A stretch of 6,868 bases of DNA from Phycisphaeraceae bacterium (lineage in GTDB: Bacteria; Planctomycetota; Phycisphaerae; Phycisphaerales; Phycisphaeraceae). Position 1 is the first letter of the stretch. The number at the start of each line of letters is the position of its first letter. The notes under the pieces were generated by a model. That model saw only the letters and a program-made list of their open reading frames with translations. It ran no database searches and was not told the DNA's origin. Positions 1 to 3,852 of the stretch are shown here, piece by piece. Made by a program: the position numbers and the translations under genes. The stretch is taken from the NCBI GenBank assembly GCA_028281215.1, contig JANQKH010000286.1:1-6868 (forward strand), written 5' to 3'.

Positions 1-190
1 GCTGGATTTGGACATTCTGTTGTTCGACGATCGTGTGATCAAACATGATCGCTTGACCGTGCCGCATCCTTTCATGCATGAACGATTGTTCGTGCTTGAT
101 CCGTTGTCGGAAATTGCCTCCGAAGTGGTTCATCCAGTTTTCCAATCCACGATTGCCGAACTTCGAAGCAGACTTGATGGCGAATCGTGA
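1..190 (+). CDS. folK: 2-amino-4-hydroxy-6-hydroxymethyldihydropteridine diphosphokinase (HPPK), C-terminal part
   Basis: This is the 3' end of a gene that begins before the window; about 62 residues and the stop (188-190) are visible. HPPK transfers pyrophosphate from ATP to 6-hydroxymethyl-7,8-dihydropterin in cytoplasmic folate synthesis. The visible part opens with LDLDILLF, the conserved strand carrying the two aspartates that bind the catalytic Mg2+ ions. It continues with LTVPHPFMHERLFVLDPLSEIA and HPVF, which match the C-terminal HPPK signature (PHPxMxxRxFVLxPLxEIA ... HP). The codon at 8-10 is TTG and lies inside the domain, so it is not the start. The short tail after HPVF is normal for the family. 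The gene ends 16 bases from the stop of the convergent PilZ gene. Family assignment is secure; the N-terminal half cannot be judged. Confidence 0.93.
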   Translation, partial: LDLDILLFDDRVIKHDRLTVPHPFMHERLFVLDPLSEIASEVVHPVFQSTIAELRSRLDGES

Positions 191-206
191 ACTTGCCGGG
201 ATGCGG

Positions 207-707
207 TCACGCGCCGATCCGCGCTGTGCATTCATCGACCAGTGAAGGATCGATACCCAGCATTTCCAGCATGACGCAGATGTCGACTGCGGATTCAAAC
301 GCCACGCCGACTTCATGGACATGCCGCGTCAGATGTCGGCAGCGCGCGACGTTGCCGCGCAGGCGGAAGCCGCTGTCTTGTTTGGAAAGCATGGTGAGCA
401 CGACATGGGTATCGGGATGAATATAGGCGCCATGGAGAAAGCCGATACCGGTCGAACTGAGGTCGAAGCATTTGACCATATGTTTGACCGGGCGATTGTC
501 CGTCCGTTGGATTTCGCAGACCAGACGGATGGCGTTGCCCAAATGCACGCGTCGCGCCTCCCGGCGCTCAACCATTTGAGACTGACCCGATTGCGCGGTC
601 GCGTCGTCCCGCGCGTCCTTGGCCAGCGCGGTCAGGCGAGACAACTCGTTGGGTGACAACCGAAGCAGATCGGTGCAGCCGTCTTCAATCGTGGTTGTGG
701 AATTCAT
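207..707 (-). CDS. PilZ domain protein (c-di-GMP receptor)
   Basis: A 166-residue cytoplasmic protein. Residues 1-40 look helical and unmatched (LLRLSPNELSRLTALAKDARDD). A PilZ domain fills about 46-150. Both c-di-GMP-binding motifs are present: RxxxR in ERREARR (R48/R49 to R52/R53) and DxSxxG in DLSSTG (82-87), followed by strands ending in VGVAFES, typical of the barrel end. The binding residues are intact, so c-di-GMP binding is expected from family knowledge; the output is unknown. The frame stays open upstream to 1148, but I chose the ATG at 707 because AGGAGA (715-720) sits 7 bases before it and homology-like sequence starts there. No second domain such as GGDEF, EAL or glycosyltransferase is attached, so it may act as a small adaptor in motility, adhesion or exopolysaccharide control (inference). 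Confidence 0.88.
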   Translation of the reverse strand: MNSTTTIEDGCTDLLRLSPNELSRLTALAKDARDDATAQSGQSQMVERREARRVHLGNAIRLVCEIQRTDNRPVKHMVKCFDLSSTGIGFLHGAYIHPDTHVVLTMLSKQDSGFRLRGNVARCRHLTRHVHEVGVAFESAVDICVMLEMLGIDPSLVDECTARIGA

Positions 708-966
708 CGCATGATCTCCTGCCCCATATGGAATTATCGAATGTCGATCAGGAAGCGATGAGCCGGTTGAGCCGATTTCCCAAACTCCTTCATTCGCCGC
801 GAAAGCTGTATCGATGCCAGCGATCCTGCCGATCGCACCGTCTGGGTAAACCCAGGCTGGTATAACCCCGCGCCGTTGCCTAACTTGCATTTTCACGGTT
901 TGCCTGTCATGCTTCATTGTCCTTCCTCGTTCCATCCCGCCCTCACTCGGCCGCATGGAGGCTCCG
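708..966. promoter_or_regulatory. Divergent intergenic region between PilZ and DUF2231 genes
   Basis: No gene is supported here, although the PilZ frame remains open through it. For the minus-strand PilZ gene, GATAAT (plus-strand 733-738) is a near-consensus -10 box that would give a leader of about 20 bases carrying the Shine-Dalgarno at 715-720. For the plus-strand gene, TGGTATAAC at 858-866 resembles an extended -10 and would give a leader of about 95 bases. Neither has a convincing -35. A small hairpin, CTGGG-TAAA-CCCAG (842-855), lies just before the second box and overlaps CCAG-G-CTGG (852-860). Promoter calls are tentative. Confidence 0.35.
957..961 (+). promoter_or_regulatory. Shine-Dalgarno site deciding the DUF2231 start
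   Basis: GGAGG lies 5 bases before the ATG at 967 and overlaps the alternative in-frame ATG at 955. The 955 ATG has no comparable site upstream, so 967 is the better start and shortens the protein by four residues. Confidence 0.7.
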
Positions 967-1686
967 ATGACATTCTCCGAATTGTTCCCTTTTGAAGCGA
1001 TCAAAGAAAGCTTCAGCGATCCGCAGCGGCTGCATGCCATCATGGTCCATGTGCCCATCGGTGCGACGATCATCGGGTTGCTGTTGACGTTGGGTGTCAT
1101 CATCACGGGAAGCAAAGCCTCCGGGTTGAGGTGGTCCACGGTGTTCATTTACCTGCTCGGCACGCTCGCCGCGCTGTGGGCGGTGCAGACCGGCGACGAA
1201 GCCGAACACCATCTGTTGGTCGAGCCCGCGGGCTCCGCGCTCGAAGCTCTCGAAAAACACGAAGAACTGGCGCGGTATTTCTGGGTCGGGCTTGCCGCGA
1301 CCGCGCTGCTGATCATGCTCAGCGGCATTCGGGTTACATGGTTTAAGACCATCGTGTTGCTGCTCGCCCTGGTCACCGCGCTCGGTAGCACCGTATGGGT
1401 CGGCGCTATCGGGCACCACGGCGGCGACATGGTCTTCCGACACAGCATCGGCGTGCCTAGTGCCGGACCGATCGGAACGTCTGATGACAGTGACGATCCA
1501 ACCAAGGACAGCGATCCGGACAAGGACGGTTCACCGACCAAAGACAGTGCGCCAACCAAAGATGCTGAATCGAAAGACGCCAAAGACAGTTCCTCCGATG
1601 TTAAGGATGCGCCAACCAAAGACGCGAATCCTGGTGAACGCAAGCTGCCGGACGTGACCAAGAAAGACGCCACAATCTTTGACTGA
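967..1686 (+). CDS. DUF2231 family membrane protein with Lys/Asp repeat tail
   Basis: A 239-residue inner-membrane protein. Residues 21-30 (RLHAIMVHVP) carry the H-x4-H-x-P signature at the first helix of DUF2231 proteins. Four hydrophobic segments are visible at about 26-47, 56-74, 104-120 and 127-146. Histidines cluster at 81-82 (after TGDEAE), at 98, and in HHGGDMVF (150-157); related proteins share an H-x-G-G-like motif near the end of the last helix. Such conserved histidines suggest heme or metal binding and a redox role, but this is inference because the family has no firm function. After about residue 170 the chain becomes an acidic/basic low-complexity tail of repeated (P)TKD, SKD and VKD units ending in TKKDATIFD. 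The ATG at 967 is chosen for its GGAGG. The gene converges on the zinc-ribbon gene with 20 bases between stops, so it is probably monocistronic. Confidence 0.75.
   Translation: MTFSELFPFEAIKESFSDPQRLHAIMVHVPIGATIIGLLLTLGVIITGSKASGLRWSTVFIYLLGTLAALWAVQTGDEAEHHLLVEPAGSALEALEKHEELARYFWVGLAATALLIMLSGIRVTWFKTIVLLLALVTALGSTVWVGAIGHHGGDMVFRHSIGVPSAGPIGTSDDSDDPTKDSDPDKDGSPTKDSAPTKDAESKDAKDSSSDVKDAPTKDANPGERKLPDVTKKDATIFD
1501..1626 (+). repeat. Degenerate in-frame repeats encoding a PTKD-type tail
   Basis: The DNA for the DUF2231 tail contains imprecise copies of an ACCAARGAC-like unit. The clearest pair is the 15-base word TGCGCCAACCAAAGA at 1548-1562 and again at 1608-1622, exactly 60 bases apart and in frame. 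This fits tail growth by internal duplication followed by drift. Confidence 0.6.
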
Positions 1687-1706
1687 TCCGCCGAGTTGCG
1701 GAACCA

Positions 1707-1925
1707 TCACGTATTGCAAGGCCCGCCAGGATCACCACACGGGCAACAACCGCTGGGCGGACAGAAGTCCGGCGAACCACTACTGATCGCCACCTTGCTC
1801 AGCGCACGTTGCGTGCGTTTGCTGCCGCAATGCTCGCAAACCATCGGCTCATCCGCGTCCGCCATGCGGCGAATCGCTTCGGTTGACTGTTCGCAGTCGT
1901 TACAGACGTATTCGTAAACAGGCAT
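1707..1925 (-). CDS. FmdB-type zinc-ribbon protein with extra Cys-rich tail
   Basis: A 72-residue protein starting MPVYEYVCNDC, the hallmark of the small FmdB/CxxC_CXXC_SSSS zinc-ribbon family. The first pair C8-x2-C11 and the second pair C30-x2-C33 (CEHCG) would bind one structural zinc; the following LSKVAISSGSPDF is the usual end of the domain. The family was first named as a putative regulator of formamidase/acetamidase genes, but for most members the function is unknown, so no role is assigned. The last 18 residues add five more cysteines (C55, C60, C61, C63, C70) among Pro and Gly, which could form a second metal site. The start at 1925 is supported by AAGGAG (plus-strand 1935-1940) with a 9-base spacer. 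It lies 118 bases downstream of the dehydratase gene on the same strand; co-transcription is possible but unproven. Confidence 0.85.
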   Translation of the reverse strand: MPVYEYVCNDCEQSTEAIRRMADADEPMVCEHCGSKRTQRALSKVAISSGSPDFCPPSGCCPCGDPGGPCNT

Positions 1926-2043
1926 GTGGACTGGCTCCTTTTTGTGATGCGGTTTGACGTGTCAATCATATGCTTGCATCTCGCATCGAATCGGCAATCT
2001 GCGATCGCCCGCTAAACCTCCAACTTCGCACTTCCAACGCGCA
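1926..2043 (-). promoter_or_regulatory. Gap upstream of zinc-ribbon gene with small inverted repeat
   Basis: This 118-base gap holds the zinc-ribbon Shine-Dalgarno (1935-1940) and an inverted repeat TTGAC-GT-GTCAA at 1954-1965. On the minus strand this repeat includes TTGACA, a perfect -35 word, but no matching -10 follows at normal spacing. It could be an operator or chance. No terminator hairpin with a T-run was seen after the dehydratase stop. Confidence 0.25.
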
Positions 2044-3219
2044 TCATTCGTCTCCTTTGCCTCGCACGTTCCAGTTTTCGTCGACAAACATGTTCAAACC
2101 CGGATCCGCGATCACCCCGTCCATGCGTTTGGCCGCGTGTTTCGTGATGAAATCCATGTCCAGTTCCACGCCCCAGCCGGGACCGGCCGGCAGGGCGAAT
2201 TGTCCGTCGGTTACCTTCGGGTAGGGCGAGCCGCACGCCTGGATTGATTCGTCGACGAAATCGTTGAAGTGTTCGAGGATTCTGCCGTTGCGGAGTGTCG
2301 CCATCAGGTGCAGCGCAGCGGTGGTGGACACAATGCCGCCGACGTTGTGCGGTGCGACGACCACCGAATACGTCTCGGCCGTCGAGGCGATCTTTTTCAC
2401 TTCCAACAGTCCGCCGCACTGGTTGATGTCCGGTTGAATGATATGCACGGTGCGCTGCTCGAACAGATCACGGTACTGTGCCGCGCGGTAGAGCCGTTCG
2501 CCGGTCGCGATCGGAATCGACGTGTGCGCCGCCACATGTTGCAACGCGCCGGCATCTTCGGGGCGACAAGGCTCTTCAATCCAGTCGGGTTTGAACGGTT
2601 CAATCGCTTTGGCGATCTCGACCGCCTGGTGCGGCGCGAATCGGCCGTGCATCTCAATGAACATCTGGTTGCCGAAACCGATCGTGTCGCGCACGGCTTC
2701 GATCAGTTCGATCGACTTCATGAATTCGCCGCGAGACAGTTCGAGATCGCCGTTGCCGAAAGGGTCAAACTTCATCGCGCGATAACCTTTGGCGAGCACG
2801 CGCTTGGCGGCTTTGATGAACGGCTCGGGCTCGCGCTCGACGGTGTACCAGCCGTTGGCGTAGGCGGGGACACTGTCGCGCACCTTGCCGCCGAGTAGTT
2901 GATACACCGGCCGGCTCGCCGCCTTGCCGATGATGTCCCAGCACGCCATCTCGACCAGCGCCAAACCCGTCATCACCACCTCGCCCGCCGAGCCGAAGTC
3001 GAGCAGGGTGAAACGGCGGTACAAGTCCTCGATGTCGTGCGGGTCGTGACCGACAATGTGCCGGCGGACGTCGCGCACGTATTCGCAAACCGTGTGCGTC
3101 TTGCCGACCACCCTCGCCTCGCCGACGCCGGTCAGTCCGGTGTCGGTTTCCAACACGAGATACGTCAGATTCCGCCAGGGCGTGCCAACGACAAAAGTGT
3201 GAAAGTCCGTGATCTTCAT
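2044..3219 (-). CDS. Enolase-superfamily dehydratase (mandelate racemase/galactonate dehydratase-like)
   Basis: A 391-residue cytoplasmic enzyme, the normal length for this superfamily. The N-terminal capping domain (about 1-125) includes LVLETDTGLTGVGEA and CWDIIGKAASRPVYQLLGG; the barrel domain follows (about 135-370). Visible active-site positions are K150 in MKFDPFG, E189 and H191 in FIEMHGRF, E215 in WIEEP, E241 in TGERL, D264 in QPDINQCGG, H291 in APHNVGG and E316 in LEHFND. Three acidic Mg2+ ligands plus the D264-H291 dyad fit abstraction of a proton alpha to a carboxylate, followed by loss of water, as in galactonate-type acid-sugar dehydratases. The substrate cannot be named. The first metal ligand is Glu (ExH) rather than the usual Asp (DxH). 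The start at 3219 has a strong GGAGGTGA (3229-3236) with a 9-base spacer. No sugar transporter, kinase or aldolase gene adjoins it, so no pathway is suggested by context. Confidence 0.87.
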   Translation of the reverse strand: MKITDFHTFVVGTPWRNLTYLVLETDTGLTGVGEARVVGKTHTVCEYVRDVRRHIVGHDPHDIEDLYRRFTLLDFGSAGEVVMTGLALVEMACWDIIGKAASRPVYQLLGGKVRDSVPAYANGWYTVEREPEPFIKAAKRVLAKGYRAMKFDPFGNGDLELSRGEFMKSIELIEAVRDTIGFGNQMFIEMHGRFAPHQAVEIAKAIEPFKPDWIEEPCRPEDAGALQHVAAHTSIPIATGERLYRAAQYRDLFEQRTVHIIQPDINQCGGLLEVKKIASTAETYSVVVAPHNVGGIVSTTAALHLMATLRNGRILEHFNDFVDESIQACGSPYPKVTDGQFALPAGPGWGVELDMDFITKHAAKRMDGVIADPGLNMFVDENWNVRGKGDE

Positions 3220-3329
3220 GTTCGCGTTTCACCTCCGGGTGCAGGAAGGCTCGCAAGTGTAGCGAGGCCCGGCGACGAGATTCCCGATGGATCTATAGGT
3301 GCGCCCGCGAAGATACGCTACGGCTCGCG

Positions 3330-3512
3330 ATGTCCGGACATGGGGGTACCCAAAACCTTCGAAATTAGGGTTTAACGTATTTATCAGCAATGACTTAAGT
3401 CTATGTCCGTCCAAAATGTCCGGACGTCCGGGCCCTGTTTTTCGTCCAAAAACGCCGGTTTTCATGTCCGGAATCATGTCCGGAACGTGTCCGGACATGT
3501 CCGGCGGACATG
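3330..3512. repeat. Cluster of ATGTCCGG motifs and palindromes
   Basis: Within 183 bases the word (A)TGTCCG(G), or its complement, occurs at about eight places. Positions include the perfect 12-base palindrome ATGTCCGGACAT (3330-3341), ATGTCCG (3403-3409), ATGTCCGG running into the palindrome CCGGACGTCCGG (3416-3431), and a perfect tandem pair of the 12-mer TCATGTCCGGAA (3462-3473 and 3474-3485). They continue with TGTCCGGACA (3488-3497) and the inverted pair CATGTCCG-G-CGGACATG (3496-3512). CGTCCAAAA is also repeated (3408-3416, 3443-3451). The dense mix of direct and inverted copies suggests protein-binding sites or a small non-coding repeat element; which one is unknown. Confidence 0.75.
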
Positions 3513-3516
3513 GATC

Positions 3517-3544
3517 GACGATATCTGTGCGCACAAATATCGTC
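3517..3544. promoter_or_regulatory. 28-base near-perfect palindrome (candidate operator or hairpin)
   Basis: GACGATAT at 3517-3524 is mirrored by ATATCGTC at 3537-3544, and the centre TGTGCGCACA (3526-3535) is itself a perfect palindrome. Only the pair 3525/3536 (C and A) breaks the symmetry, giving 26 of 28 symmetric bases. This is the size and form of an operator for a dimeric regulator. In RNA it could form a long hairpin, but there is no T-run after it on either strand, so it does not look like an intrinsic terminator. It lies 298 bases upstream of the dehydratase start. Confidence 0.6.
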
Positions 3545-3730
3545 ACGCAGCACAAAGGTGACAGCCCAGTGCCTCTTCGATTTTCATTCTGATTCCTTAC
3601 AAAAGACACAACCGACACCGGTATGAGACTTCCGAGATGGTGCTTCACGCCGTTACGTTTTTCCAACTGTCGAATCAACCCAGATACCTCCGGTGAAAGA
3701 CGTGTCCGCACCGATCGCGCGGAACGGTCC

Positions 3731-3736
3731 ATTATA
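3731..3736 (-). promoter_or_regulatory. Candidate -10 box for the dehydratase gene
   Basis: Plus-strand ATTATA reads TATAAT on the minus strand, a perfect -10 consensus inside an AT-rich segment. A second, TATACT-like word lies at 3759-3764. No good -35 is seen at 16-18 bases. If used, transcription would start near 3724 and leave a leader of roughly 500 bases before the dehydratase ATG, containing the repeat cluster and the 28-base palindrome. Confidence 0.35.
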
Positions 3737-3852
3737 CCGAAATCCAAACAAAATACGAGTATAAGTATTAATTTAGAACAGTTAAAGCACAGAAGAAAAG
3801 CGAAGACGATCAGGACTGTGTGCTATGGCTGGTTTGGGATTGGTTGCCGGCA

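Larger units (their letters stand above)
3220..3852. promoter_or_regulatory. 633-base non-coding region rich in palindromes and short repeats
   Basis: It separates two minus-strand genes. From the dehydratase outward it contains the Shine-Dalgarno (3229-3236), a cluster of ATGTCCGG motifs (3330-3512), a 28-base near-palindrome (3517-3544), a stretch with nothing recognised (3545-3720), and an AT-rich segment (3731-3800, 19 G/C of 70 bases) with a -10 box. A minus-strand open frame of 172 codons spans 3229-3747, but it shows no recognisable domain and its PDM-type peptides are just the repeat translated, so I treat it as non-coding. No clear terminator for the upstream membrane-protein gene was found. 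Confidence 0.6.

Noticed and set aside
955..966. Earlier ATG at 955 for the DUF2231 gene
   Set aside because: It overlaps the GGAGG that serves the ATG at 967 and has no ribosome-binding site of its own.
708..1148. Upstream extension of the PilZ frame to a start at 1148
   Set aside because: The extension is antisense to the membrane helices of the DUF2231 gene, has no domain, and a good Shine-Dalgarno places the start at 707.
943..1673. Minus-strand open frames over the DUF2231 gene
   Set aside because: Their composition (Arg/Gln/Gly-rich or Ser-rich repeats) mirrors the plus-strand codons and tail repeats; the plus-strand product has family motifs and membrane helices.
207..3219. A functional operon linking PilZ, DUF2231, zinc-ribbon and dehydratase genes
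   Set aside because: Neighbours are mostly convergent or divergent with separate leaders; only the zinc-ribbon and dehydratase genes share a strand, and they have a 118-base gap and no known functional link.
3462..3512. CRISPR array
   Set aside because: The repeated unit is only 8-12 bases, copies are tandem or inverted without uniform spacers, and no cas genes are near.
3517..3544. Rho-independent terminator
   Set aside because: The stem is long but no T-run follows on either strand, and the stem ends are AT-rich rather than GC-rich.
3229..3747. Minus-strand open frame of 172 codons upstream of the dehydratase gene
   Set aside because: It has no recognisable domain, its central PDM-type peptides are the ATGTCCGG repeat in translation, it overlaps the dehydratase Shine-Dalgarno site, and the best -10 box lies downstream of most of its possible upstream signals.
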